Source: Planctomycetaceae bacterium (GTDB taxonomy: Bacteria > Planctomycetota > Planctomycetia > Pirellulales > Pirellulaceae). From it: 19,871 nucleotides of DNA. A model generated the notes under the pieces. That model was not told the DNA's origin. It ran no database searches and saw only the letters and a program-made list of their open reading frames with translations. The position numbers and the translations under genes are program-made. The stretch spans positions 1-19,871 of the forward strand of contig SXHS01000239.1 in assembly GCA_005773145.1 (NCBI GenBank), read 5' to 3'. Positions 1-7,862 of this stretch are shown piece by piece (position 1 is the stretch's first letter; the number at the start of each line of letters is the position of its first letter).

Positions 1-1112
1 AGCCTGTTCCCGGAGCGTTATCCGCTGCTGAGTTGGCGGAGGGTTGGGTGCAATTATTTGACGGAGAGTCCTTGTTTGGCTGGAAGGCCGAGGGGAAGGC
101 GGATTGGCGTGTTCGGGATGGAGCGATTGAAGTCACCGCTGGGGACGTGGGCCTGTTGCGAACGACTTCCCAATTCGCGGACTTCGTGTTGCAGGCGGAA
201 TACCGCTGCGACCCGGCCACCAACAGCGGAATTTTTGTCCGCACGTCGCCTCGACCGAAAGATCCCGTGCGGGACTGTTATGAAATCAACATTGCGCCGC
301 GGGACAATCCGTTTCCCACCGGGAGCTTGGTGACGCGTAAGCAGTCTTTGACAACCGAACCCAACGCCGACTGGCAGGCGATGGAGATCAAGGCTGAGAA
401 GGGGCATTTCGAGGTCCGGGTCAACGATGCCCTGGTCATGGAGTACGACGATCCGCAGCCCTTGGGGCGGGGGTTTGTCGGGTTGCAGCACAATCAAGGG
501 GCGGTGGCTTTTCGCAACATTCGGCTGAGACCGCTGGGGCTAAACCCGTTGTCCGGTGGGGCCGACCCAGCCACGTGGCAGGCCTACCCGCAGATGGCCG
601 GGAAATTTACTTATACGGCTGAGGGAAACCTGCGTGTGACCGGCGGCCCAGGGCAACTAGAATCGCGTGAACGGTATGGGGACTTTGTACTGCAACTGCA
701 GGCCATCACGCATGGGGATCATTTGAACTCGGGCGTTTTCTTTCGTTGTATCCCCGGCGACAAGCTGATGGGATATGAGAGCCAGATTCACAATGGGTAT
801 CATGACGGGGATCGGAGTCGGCCCGTTGATGCGGGGACGGGGGCCATCTTTCGTCGGCAGGCCGCCCGTAAGGTGATGTCCGACGACCACCAATGGTTCC
901 ATAAGACGATCGTGGCGGTCGGCAATCATATCTCGGTTTGGGTCAACGGCAGTCTGGTGACCGATTGGACGGACCCAAGGCCCCCGCATGACAACCCACG
1001 CAAGGGGCTTCGCCTTCCCCCTGGCACCATCATGCTGCAGGGGCACGATCCGACGACGGATCTCGAATTTCGCCAGCTACGAGCCGCGGAGTTGGCTCCC
1101 CGCGAACGCTAG
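1..1112 (+). CDS. Tandem DUF1080 (3-keto-disaccharide hydrolase-like) protein, 5' end outside window
   Basis: The protein has two consecutive concanavalin-like DUF1080 (PF06439-type) modules. The first opens with the family signature LFDGESLFGW at about bases 54-83 and carries the NSGIFVR motif. The second begins near base 560 and repeats it as NSGVFFR, followed by GYESQIHNG. Family members are secreted or periplasmic and are thought to act on (3-keto-)glycosides; substrate and reaction are not readable here. The frame stays open from base 3, so the TTG at 33 is probably not the true start. The residues before it (LSAAELAEGW) match the usual lead-in of this family, and any signal peptide would lie left of the window. 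The stop is TAG at 1110-1112. The following gene is unrelated and has its own promoter-like sequence. Family assignment is strong; function is inference. Confidence 0.85.
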   Translation, partial: PVPGALSAAELAEGWVQLFDGESLFGWKAEGKADWRVRDGAIEVTAGDVGLLRTTSQFADFVLQAEYRCDPATNSGIFVRTSPRPKDPVRDCYEINIAPRDNPFPTGSLVTRKQSLTTEPNADWQAMEIKAEKGHFEVRVNDALVMEYDDPQPLGRGFVGLQHNQGAVAFRNIRLRPLGLNPLSGGADPATWQAYPQMAGKFTYTAEGNLRVTGGPGQLESRERYGDFVLQLQAITHGDHLNSGVFFRCIPGDKLMGYESQIHNGYHDGDRSRPVDAGTGAIFRRQAARKVMSDDHQWFHKTIVAVGNHISVWVNGSLVTDWTDPRPPHDNPRKGLRLPPGTIMLQGHDPTTDLEFRQLRAAELAPRER

Positions 1113-1225
1113 AGCGGCACGCCATAGCCGCCGGCGCCTTCGGCTGGGCGGTAAACGATGCCCAGGTTCGAGACACACCCGCCCCTGACCCAAAGGCCAC
1201 CGGCCCCGCGATGAGGCCATGCGCG

Positions 1226-1255
1226 TTGACACGTGCGGCGCGGTCAGGGTATGCT
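1226..1255 (+). promoter_or_regulatory. Candidate sigma-70-like promoter for the CBS-domain gene
   Basis: A perfect TTGACA (1226-1231) is followed after 18 bp by TATGCT (1250-1255), a 4/6 match to the -10 consensus. It lies about 130 bp upstream of the CBS-domain start in a 273-bp gap that has no gene. The rest of the gap shows only an imperfect GC-rich hairpin just after the DUF1080 stop (about 1127-1152, no T-tract). This is a sequence match only. Confidence 0.4.
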
Positions 1256-1385
1256 GAGCCTTATCGCCTGGGCGGGGGCGCAGTTGCGAGATGTGACCTG
1301 TCCGTGCAGCCGAGAGTGGGGCTTTTCTTTTCTGGTCTAGGCTTTTCGTGGTATCAGGTCCAATGCGGAACGAAAGGGTGTTGTC

Positions 1386-1811
1386 ATGCGCGTGCGCGAA
1401 ATCTTGCGAAGCAAGGGGGATACGGTCTATCAAATTTCTCCGAGTGCCTCGCTGGCCGATGTCGTGGACCGTCTCGTGAAGTTCAACTGCGGTTCACTGT
1501 TGGTGGCCGAAGGCGACACGATTATTGGGATTATCACGGAGCGTGATATCCTGCGGGCGAGCGCGGCCCATCGAACTCATCTCGACCAGTTCTCGGTTCG
1601 AGATCACATGACGCGTGACCTTGTGACTGGGCATCCCGACGATGAGGTGAGTAGCGTGATGGGATTGATGACCCGACACCGCATTCGGCATTTGCCCATC
1701 ATGGACCAAGGTCGCTTGGCTGGATTGATTTCAATTGGCGACGTTGTGAAATCTCAGTTCGACGCTTTGGCCGTAGAAAACCACTACCTGAAGACCTATA
1801 TTCAGAGCTAG
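1386..1811 (+). CDS. Two-CBS-domain protein
   Basis: This 141-residue protein consists of almost nothing but a CBS pair. The first repeat covers about residues 8-62 (SLLVAEGDTIIGIITERDIL) and the second about 75-130 (VMGLMTRHRIRHLPIMDQGRLAGLISIGDVVK). It ends in the LKTYIQS-type tail common to stand-alone CBS proteins. Such pairs bind adenine nucleotides (AMP, ATP, SAM) and usually act as soluble cytoplasmic energy sensors. No catalytic domain is attached, so partner and role are unknown. The ATG at 1386 is preceded by a purine-rich GGAACGAAAGGG stretch. The gene converges on ispH with a 30-bp gap that shows no clear terminator. Its length is typical for the family. Confidence 0.93.
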   Translation: MRVREILRSKGDTVYQISPSASLADVVDRLVKFNCGSLLVAEGDTIIGIITERDILRASAAHRTHLDQFSVRDHMTRDLVTGHPDDEVSSVMGLMTRHRIRHLPIMDQGRLAGLISIGDVVKSQFDALAVENHYLKTYIQS

Positions 1812-1841
1812 TCTTTCCGCGATCGTGCGTCGAGTTGTTGG

Positions 1842-2780
1842 TCAAGGCGATTGTGAGATGGTTCGCAGTTGCCGCGGGAGCGGGAAGTGGACTTCTTCTT
1901 CCCGAATTGATTTCCAGCGAACTTGCGCGTTGTAGCGGCCGATGAGATGGGACACACACGCTTGCACGACGGACTCCGGTGCGCTTGCTCCGGCAGTTAC
2001 GAGGACGGTTTCATGCCCTTGGAACCAGCAGTCAATGATGTCTTCGGGGCCATCGATCAAATAGCTGGCGACGCCGCTTTCGGCGGCCAGCTCCTTGAGC
2101 CGTTGGCTATTGGAACTGTTTTGGCTCCCTAGGACCAATACGACATCGGCTTCTTGGGACAAGATCCGCACGGCCTCTTGCCGATTCTGCGTGGCGTAGC
2201 AGATGTCTTCCTTTGGGGGACCCGCGATGGCAGGGAATCTCAATTTCAAGCGGTCGATAATGCGATTCGCGTCATCGACGGACAGGGTGGTTTGTGTCAG
2301 ATAGGCCAGGCGCGTCTCGGGTGGAAACTGCAGGCGATCGACATCTTCCGTGGATTCAACCAAAACGATTGCCTCGGGGGCCTCACCCATGGTTCCGATC
2401 ACTTCGTCGTGGCCTTCGTGTCCGATGAGGATGATGGTCCGCCCCTCTTTGGCGAAGCGTATGGCCTCCAGATGCACCTTGGTTACGAGCGGGCAGGTGG
2501 CATCAATCGCATGTAGGCTTCTGGCGCGGGCGATACGGCGGATCTCGGGGGAGACTCCGTGTGCTGAAAACAACAGATAGGCCCCTTTGGGGACCTCTGC
2601 CAGATCATTGACGAAGACGGCACCCTTGCGGGAGAAATTTTCCCCGTCGTATTTGTTGTGTACGATCTCGTGGTACACGTAGATCGGGGTCCCAAAGGCT
2701 TGAATAGCCAATTCTAGGCTGTCCACCGCCATATTAACCCCCGCGCAAAATCCGCGTGGGCTCGCCAAAATAACTTGCAT
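1842..2780 (-). CDS. ispH: 4-hydroxy-3-methylbut-2-enyl diphosphate reductase
   Basis: IspH is the last enzyme of the MEP pathway. It uses a [4Fe-4S] cluster to reduce HMBPP to isopentenyl and dimethylallyl diphosphate in the cytoplasm. All key residues are visible in this 312-residue protein. The three cluster cysteines are C12 (RGFCAGV), C96 (DATCPLV) and C194 (ICYATQNRQ). Substrate-binding residues include H41 (EIVHN), H124 and E126 (GHEGHDE) and the SQNSSNS segment at 219-225. The length is normal and the protein looks complete. The ATG has a strong AAAGGAGA ribosome binding site about 9 nt upstream, and a promoter-like pair lies at 2804-2832. It diverges from the squalene genes, so C5 units and their use for squalene are encoded side by side. 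Confidence 0.97.
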   Translation of the reverse strand: MQVILASPRGFCAGVNMAVDSLELAIQAFGTPIYVYHEIVHNKYDGENFSRKGAVFVNDLAEVPKGAYLLFSAHGVSPEIRRIARARSLHAIDATCPLVTKVHLEAIRFAKEGRTIILIGHEGHDEVIGTMGEAPEAIVLVESTEDVDRLQFPPETRLAYLTQTTLSVDDANRIIDRLKLRFPAIAGPPKEDICYATQNRQEAVRILSQEADVVLVLGSQNSSNSQRLKELAAESGVASYLIDGPEDIIDCWFQGHETVLVTAGASAPESVVQACVSHLIGRYNAQVRWKSIREEEVHFPLPRQLRTISQSP

Positions 2781-2803
2781 GGCACGCCGTCTCCTTTCCT
2801 GCC

Positions 2804-2832
2804 ATCATAGGGGAAATCCAGATGGCTGATAA
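2804..2832 (-). promoter_or_regulatory. Candidate ispH promoter
   Basis: Read on the minus strand, TTATCA (2827-2832, 4/6 match to -35) is separated by exactly 17 bp from TATGAT (2804-2809, 5/6 match to -10). The -10 lies about 24 bp before the ispH ATG, which would give a short leader containing the AAAGGAGA ribosome binding site. It sits in the 115-bp divergent region shared with hpnC-hpnD. No equally good pair was found for the plus-strand gene. Confidence 0.5.
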
Positions 2833-2895
2833 CGTGCGAGAAGTATGCCGTGCGTTGTTTCTTTGAGCGGCGGGTGGGCGTGCGGTGAGGTCGCG

Positions 2896-4743
2896 ATGAG
2901 CGTGGGGCATTGGTCCATTACCGAGCAACTGCGGGACTTCGGGCCGGGCACGCTGGCAGCGCCGGTCTCGCTCGAGAAAGCCCGCCGATATTGTCGGCAG
3001 TTGGCTCGGCGGCACTACGAAAATTTTGTGGTGGCCAGTTGGCTTCTCCCCCGCGACCTGCGCCAACACTTCGCCAATCTGTATGCCTATTGCCGATGGG
3101 CCGACGACTTGGCCGATGAACTGGGGGATGCCGCGTTGAGTTTGCGGCTCTTGGATTGGTGGGAGGAGCAACTGACGCAATGCTATCAAGGCCACGCACA
3201 TCATCCGGTCTTTCTGGCATTGCGAGAGACGATCCAACAGTTTGCGATACCAGCCGAACCGCTTCATGACCTGCTGGTTGCGTTTCGGCGCGATCAACAA
3301 CCGACTCCATTTGTGACTTGGGCGGACGTGCTGGGGTATTGTCGATATTCGGCCAACCCAGTGGGACGGTTGGTGCTGCAGGTCGCCCGGTGCGCGGTTC
3401 CCGCGATGTGTGGCTTGTCGGATTCCATTTGCACAGGCCTTCAATTAGCAAATTTTTGTCAGGATGCGGCGCTCGATGCGCGGCGTGGTCGGATCTATTT
3501 TCCTCAGGACGAGCTGGATCGCCTGGCGTGCTCTCGTGAGGAGTGGCTGCGACCGCAGGCCACATCAGCGAAGCGTCGATTCTTGGCCTTGCAGGTGGAC
3601 CGGGCGGAGGGATTTCTGTTGGCGGGATTTCCGCTCACCGAGTGCGTGCCGAGTTGGCTCCGTAGAGATCTACAACTATTCATCACGGGAGGTCGTGAGA
3701 TAATCAAGTGCATTCGCCAAGTCGACCACGATGTATGGAGTGACCGGCCGCGAGTCACGAAGTCGGCCCAGTTGCGTTTATTGGCGAGTGCGTGGCGTGA
3801 TGGCCGTCGTCCAATCTCCGTTGAACACGGTGGGCGGGGAGCGAGTTGTGATCCAGTCCGGCATGTGGAAGCGGATCCGCGAGTGGTCTTGGCCAGTTAC
3901 CAAGTGTGCCGGCAACTGGGGCGTCAGTCGGCGTCCAGTTTTCGTTGGAGCTTTTGGGCACTCCCGTCGGTGCAACGCGAGTCGATGCATGCCCTGTATG
4001 CGTTTCTGCGCCGTACGGACGATCTGGTGGACGAAGCTGAGGCCGATCAGCGGACGGCAACGGTATTGGATCACTGGCGCTGCACGCTGATGGCGGTGCT
4101 GGATGGTGTTCCGCATGGAGGCATTTGGCCAGCCTTGCGCGATACGGTCGAACGTCATCAAATTCCGTCGCAGTATCTCTTGGACGCGATCGACGGTGTT
4201 GGCATGGACTTGATGCAGCAGCAATATGGAACCTTTGAGGAGTTGACGACCTATTGCTATCGGGTCGCTTCCGTGGTTGGCTTGTCCTGCCTGCATATCT
4301 GGGGCTGCGGTTCACCGGATGCTCGGGAGCCCGCTCGTAAATGTGGCATCGCGCTGCAATTGACGAATATATTGCGTGACCTGCGGGATGACGCGCGCCG
4401 GGGGCGGGTCTATCTGCCGCTAGAGGAACTGGAGCGATTCGATTACTCCGTCGATCAGCTCAGGCTGGGCGTGGCGGATGCGAGATTTGAGGCGCTGATG
4501 GCTTGGCAGATCGAGCGTGCGGAACGGTACTACGAAGAAAGTCAATCGCTCGCGCCCTACCTCGATCTACCCGCCCGGCGAGTGTTCATCGCCATGGTCG
4601 ACACGTACCGAGCGTTGTTGCGGCGTATCAAGCAATGCCCCAGCGATGTACTTCGGAGTGCCGTCCCGATTCGCTTGGGCAAGCCTCGCTTGGCGTGGAT
4701 TGCGGGCCGAGCCTGGTGGAAAGCCGGGGATCCGCCGCGATGA
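2896..4743 (+). CDS. Fused HpnC-HpnD squalene-synthase-family protein
   Basis: The single 615-residue frame contains two complete trans-isoprenyl-diphosphate-synthase modules. Numbered from the ATG at 2896, module 1 (about 20-290) is HpnC-like, with DDLAD at 70-74 and FCQDAALDARRGRIYFP around 188-203. Module 2 (about 330-605) is HpnD-like, with RRTDDLVDE at 372-380 and ILRDLRDDARRGRVYLP around 492-508. A linker of about 35-40 residues joins them. By family knowledge, HpnD condenses two farnesyl diphosphates to presqualene diphosphate and HpnC converts that to hydroxysqualene. The aspartates of both motifs are present in both halves. I prefer the start at 2896, which has GGTGAGG five bases upstream; an in-frame ATG at 2845 would add 17 residues. 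The stop overlaps the hpnE start as ATGA. HpnC and HpnD are commonly separate genes. Confidence 0.92.
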   Translation: MSVGHWSITEQLRDFGPGTLAAPVSLEKARRYCRQLARRHYENFVVASWLLPRDLRQHFANLYAYCRWADDLADELGDAALSLRLLDWWEEQLTQCYQGHAHHPVFLALRETIQQFAIPAEPLHDLLVAFRRDQQPTPFVTWADVLGYCRYSANPVGRLVLQVARCAVPAMCGLSDSICTGLQLANFCQDAALDARRGRIYFPQDELDRLACSREEWLRPQATSAKRRFLALQVDRAEGFLLAGFPLTECVPSWLRRDLQLFITGGREIIKCIRQVDHDVWSDRPRVTKSAQLRLLASAWRDGRRPISVEHGGRGASCDPVRHVEADPRVVLASYQVCRQLGRQSASSFRWSFWALPSVQRESMHALYAFLRRTDDLVDEAEADQRTATVLDHWRCTLMAVLDGVPHGGIWPALRDTVERHQIPSQYLLDAIDGVGMDLMQQQYGTFEELTTYCYRVASVVGLSCLHIWGCGSPDAREPARKCGIALQLTNILRDLRDDARRGRVYLPLEELERFDYSVDQLRLGVADARFEALMAWQIERAERYYEESQSLAPYLDLPARRVFIAMVDTYRALLRRIKQCPSDVLRSAVPIRLGKPRLAWIAGRAWWKAGDPPR

Positions 4744-6149
4744 GTGGTCGCCAAGATGGTTCCGGTTCGAGACGTGTGGCGGTCATTGGTGGCGGATTGG
4801 CCGGTCTGGCCGCCGCTGTGCGGCTCGTTCAGCATGGGGGGCAGGTAACGGTATTTGAGGCCCGCCGCCATTTAGGTGGGCGCGCCGGTTCGTTTCTGGA
4901 TCCTGAGTCGGGCGAGTGGTTGGACCATTGTCAACACGTTGCCATGGGGTGTTGTACCGAATGGGAGTCGCTGTGCCATGAGACGGATATGCACGCGCTC
5001 TTTCGCACGGATCGCGTGCTGCACTTTTTTGGCACCGATCGGCGTTACTACCAGCTGGCTGCCAGTACCTGGTTGCCTGCCCCGTATCACCTGCTTCCCG
5101 GGTTGTTGCGGCTGGGGTATCTATCCATCGTCGAGCGTTGGGGCATCCTTCGCACACTGCATCGCCTGCGCGGGATGAAAGACAGCGACAGCGCGTGTCA
5201 GCTGGTGCTAGGGGCTTGGCTGTTGGATCAGCGTCAGACGGGCCATGCGATCGAGCATTTCTGGAGCGTGGTCATCCTCAGTGCCTTGTCCGAGTCTGTC
5301 GATCGTGTCTCGGTGCGGGCCGCTCGTCAGGTATTTGTCGATGGATTCATGGCCACAAGGCGATCCTTCGAGTTGCACGTGCCGATTGTGCCGTTGTCGG
5401 AGTTATACGATCAGCACCTGGCCAATTGGTTGCGCAGCCGAGGTGCGCGCATTCACCTGGAACATCCCATTCGGCAGTTAACGGGTGACGCCAAAGGGGT
5501 GACGTCGCTGCGGTTGGCCGATGGAACGTCGCACGCATTCGAGGAGTATGTGTTGGCAGTTCCTTGGTGGTGTGTGCGGCGTGTAATGTCCGAAGACTTG
5601 CAGCGGGCATTGCCGGCGGTCTCGGCCGCAGAACAACTGGAGAGCTCGTCCATCACGGCTGTGCATCTTTGGTTTGATCGACCGATCACCAGCCTGCCGC
5701 ACGCGGTGTTGGTCGGCGGAACCGCGCAATGGGTGTTTCGCGGGGTTGTTCCATCCGAACCGATGGGTGGTTCGCCACGGACGCACCACGAACACTACTA
5801 TCAAGTGGTAATCAGCGCCTCGCAATTGGTAGCCGCCGCCGATCGGTCTGAGATTGTAGCACGCGTCTGTGCTGACCTGGCGGTTCTAGGGGACCAAGTC
5901 GCAACCGCCCGCTTGTTGCGCTGGCGGGTGGTCGAACAACCGCGGGCCGTTTTTGCTCCACTCCCCGGTTCAGATGCCATGCGTCCCCAGGCACTCAGTC
6001 CGGTACCAAATCTATCGTTGGCGGGTGACTGGACCGCGACAGGTTGGCCGGCCACCATGGAGTCGGCCGTGCGCAGCGGCAATCGGGCAGCCGCATGTGT
6101 GCTGGAACGCGCCTCGATCACGAATCGCGAGATGGGCCCGGTTCGCTAG
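4740..6149 (+). CDS. hpnE: Hydroxysqualene dehydroxylase HpnE (FAD-dependent amine-oxidase family)
   Basis: This 469-residue flavoprotein begins with a Rossmann dinucleotide motif, VAVIGGGLAGLAAAVRL (residues 13-29), followed by the ribose-binding E40 and GGRAGS (46-51). A DHCQHVAMGCC segment near 62-72 is of the type seen in HpnE. It ends with the second FAD motif LAGDWTATGWPATMESAVRSG (about 427-447). HpnE removes the hydroxyl group from hydroxysqualene to give squalene. The ATG at 4740 overlaps the stop of the HpnC-HpnD fusion by four bases, implying translational coupling. The frame stays open about 79 codons further upstream inside the preceding gene, but that part reads as a shadow of the other frame. 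No hopene cyclase is in the window, so the end use of squalene is not shown. Confidence 0.94.
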   Translation: MSGRQDGSGSRRVAVIGGGLAGLAAAVRLVQHGGQVTVFEARRHLGGRAGSFLDPESGEWLDHCQHVAMGCCTEWESLCHETDMHALFRTDRVLHFFGTDRRYYQLAASTWLPAPYHLLPGLLRLGYLSIVERWGILRTLHRLRGMKDSDSACQLVLGAWLLDQRQTGHAIEHFWSVVILSALSESVDRVSVRAARQVFVDGFMATRRSFELHVPIVPLSELYDQHLANWLRSRGARIHLEHPIRQLTGDAKGVTSLRLADGTSHAFEEYVLAVPWWCVRRVMSEDLQRALPAVSAAEQLESSSITAVHLWFDRPITSLPHAVLVGGTAQWVFRGVVPSEPMGGSPRTHHEHYYQVVISASQLVAAADRSEIVARVCADLAVLGDQVATARLLRWRVVEQPRAVFAPLPGSDAMRPQALSPVPNLSLAGDWTATGWPATMESAVRSGNRAAACVLERASITNREMGPVR

Positions 6150-6163
6150 CCGTGTTGCAGGCG

Positions 6164-6179
6164 TTCGGCGGCGGCCGAA
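6164..6179. terminator. Weak hairpin between convergent genes
   Basis: TTCGGC (6164-6169), a 4-nt loop and GCCGAA (6174-6179) form a perfect 6-bp GC-rich stem in the 45-bp gap between the hpnE stop and the stop of the convergent SMP-30 gene. There is no T-tract on either side, so it could serve as an intrinsic terminator only weakly. Position is the main support. Confidence 0.25.
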
Positions 6180-6194
6180 GATGTAAATTCCGGC

Positions 6195-7133
6195 CTAATG
6201 CCAACGCTGCCATTCGAGCGCCGGGCGATCGACACGGAACGTGACGATGCGCCGGTGCTGAGCTTCGGTCACGTAGGCCGTGCGTCCATCCAGGCCGCCG
6301 AAGCAAATATTCGTCGGATGTAGGCCCAAGGTATCAATTTCTTGCAGAATCTCCCCCTCGGGCGACATCTTCACGACGGTCCCCTTGCCATGTCGGGTGA
6401 TATACAAGTTGCCGTCCACGTCGCACCGCATGCCATCGAAGCCGTGATCTTCGAATTGGCGCACGAGACGCTTTTCGCCCAATCGCCCGTCGGCCAATAC
6501 CGGAAAGGCCCATACATTGCGCTGCACGGACTCGTTCACATACAACGTACGCCCATCTGGACTCAATTCAATGCCATTGGTTGTGCCCATGTCCTGAGCC
6601 ACGCGTTGGATGGTCCCATCGGTCGCGATGCGCCAAATTTGCCCCGTGCTAGCCCCCCAATTGGGATCGCTGGCATACAGGGTTCCATCCATGGCGATCG
6701 TCAGATCATTGGGCTGATTCATTTCGGGATTGTGGGCATGTACCTGGATCTCTCGGGTGATGGGATCGATCTTCAGGACATTGTGTCCCACGTAGTCGGC
6801 CACGTACATTTGGCCCTGCTTATCAAAACGAATTCCGTTCCCGGTGCTCTCGCCCGGCAATGTGACCCAGAGTTCGCCCTTGCCATCGCGCGTTACCCGA
6901 CCGATGGTCTGTTGTTTTTCAAAATTGACGGCATATAGGTTGCCATCCTTGTCACAGGCCGGTCCTTCCACGCCATGGGTGAAGGATTCCTCGCCGGTGA
7001 ACGGTTGACATTGGAATAACGGTCGCGAGTCTGTCGGCCTTTCCACATCGGCTGCGAGTGCGGTCGCGCTAGCGAAGGACCAGGCCCAGAGGGACAGCAT
7101 CACGATCACAAATGGTCGACCAGGTTTCATCAT
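6195..7133 (-). CDS. Exported SMP-30/gluconolactonase/LRE-family protein
   Basis: A six-bladed beta-propeller lactonase-like protein of 312 residues. The N-terminus is a clear Sec signal: basic MMKPGR, a hydrophobic stretch to about residue 24, and likely cleavage after ATALA near 27. Putative divalent-metal ligands of the SMP-30 family are present: E56 (VEGPACD), N142 (QPNDLTIA), N186 (TTNGIELSPDG) and D233 (GFDGMRCDVDG). Repeating DGNLY/DGTLY/DGRTLY turns mark the blades. Relatives hydrolyse sugar lactones or other esters; the substrate is not readable. I chose the ATG at 7133 because it has GGAGA six bases upstream; a start at 7166 would put 11 charged residues ahead of the signal peptide. 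It is convergent with hpnE. No convincing promoter was found in the 289-bp gap upstream. Confidence 0.92.
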   Translation of the reverse strand: MMKPGRPFVIVMLSLWAWSFASATALAADVERPTDSRPLFQCQPFTGEESFTHGVEGPACDKDGNLYAVNFEKQQTIGRVTRDGKGELWVTLPGESTGNGIRFDKQGQMYVADYVGHNVLKIDPITREIQVHAHNPEMNQPNDLTIAMDGTLYASDPNWGASTGQIWRIATDGTIQRVAQDMGTTNGIELSPDGRTLYVNESVQRNVWAFPVLADGRLGEKRLVRQFEDHGFDGMRCDVDGNLYITRHGKGTVVKMSPEGEILQEIDTLGLHPTNICFGGLDGRTAYVTEAQHRRIVTFRVDRPALEWQRWH

Positions 7134-7422
7134 GGAGTTTCTCCGGCGCTGGGGTGGGTCGGCCACTTCACGGGTCGATTCCCGGCCGCCCAGCTATCGG
7201 CCCCATGATAATAGCCGACCCGTGCGAGGGCAATCGGCGGCCAAAGGGGGACGCTCCCGCATGACCGACACAACCAGCCTATGTCCAACCTGAAATTGGG
7301 GTGGCGGACCGGCGAGATTGGATGGGGACCTGTTTTCCGTAAGCTACAGTTGCGATAGCACGTACCAAGCGGCAACTTCGGCTGCGGGCGTTCCATTGGC
7401 ATCACGCGGAGGAAGCGGAATC

Positions 7423-7857
7423 ATGGCGAGCTTGTATTCCATCATGGAGCAGGTTGTGGCGGACAAGAAGATTACCGAACAGGAAGTGGCGGTGATTCAG
7501 CAGTATATTCGTCAGAATGGCCGGTTGGACCTGGAAGACGTCCGTTTTCTGGTGCAACTGCTGGTTGATTCGCGCGAGGTCTGCCCCGCCTTCGATCGCC
7601 TGTTCTTTCCAATCCTCAAAGAGGTGCTCTTGGCGGACGGCCGCATCCAGAACGACGAGCTGTTCTACCTGTTCAAGATGGTTTATGGCGACGGTCGCGT
7701 GCGGAACAGCGAACGAGAGTTTCTGCTTGAGCTGCGTCGCGAGTGCCGAGAAACCACGGCTGAATTCGATGCGTTTTGCGATCAGGTCCTTGCCACTCCA
7801 GATTCGGGATGGAGTCTCGGAGGGCGCGCAGGGGCTGTCGCCGGAAGTAAGGGTTGA
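7423..7857 (+). CDS. Small TerB-like acidic helical protein with internal duplication
   Basis: A 144-residue soluble protein without signal peptide or membrane segment. Residues 71-101 (beginning ADGRIQNDELFYLFK) resemble the TerB/DUF533-type helical fold. Residues 13-43 (beginning ADKKITEQEVAVIQQ) align with them gap-free. Both halves carry an ADxx[IV]xxxE motif and, 18 residues later, [ND]GR[LV], then FL. The protein is therefore an internal two-fold repeat with four acidic turns. TerB proteins bind metal ions in tellurite/stress systems, but no other ter gene is here, so no function is claimed. The ATG at 7423 follows a strong GGAGGA ribosome binding site; an upstream TTG extension to 7318 lacks support. 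The last ~17 residues are Gly/Ala-rich. Its stop lies five bases from the stop of the convergent phosphatase-family gene. Confidence 0.8.
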   Translation: MASLYSIMEQVVADKKITEQEVAVIQQYIRQNGRLDLEDVRFLVQLLVDSREVCPAFDRLFFPILKEVLLADGRIQNDELFYLFKMVYGDGRVRNSEREFLLELRRECRETTAEFDAFCDQVLATPDSGWSLGGRAGAVAGSKG

Positions 7858-7862
7858 TCCGT

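Noticed and set aside
1127..1152. GC-rich hairpin after the DUF1080 stop
   Set aside because: The stem is imperfect and there is no T-tract, so it is not called as a terminator.
1309..1340. AGCC...GGCT followed by a T-rich run as a terminator before the CBS gene
   Set aside because: The stem is only four base pairs with an 8-nt loop, and the position is upstream of a gene rather than after one.
4503..4739. 79-codon upstream extension of the hpnE frame
   Set aside because: It lies inside the HpnD coding region in another frame and has no family similarity. The ATG at 4740 immediately gives the FAD-binding start and the ATGA coupling.
7169..7224. 9-bp perfect inverted repeat CACGGGTCG / CGACCCGTG upstream of the SMP-30 gene
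   Set aside because: The arms are 38 nt apart. Several repeats of this size and spacing are expected by chance in 20 kb of GC-rich DNA.
7178..7230. TATTAT as a -10 element for the SMP-30 gene
   Set aside because: No acceptable -35 hexamer lies 16-18 bp upstream; the best candidate, TTGCCC, is only 14 bp away.
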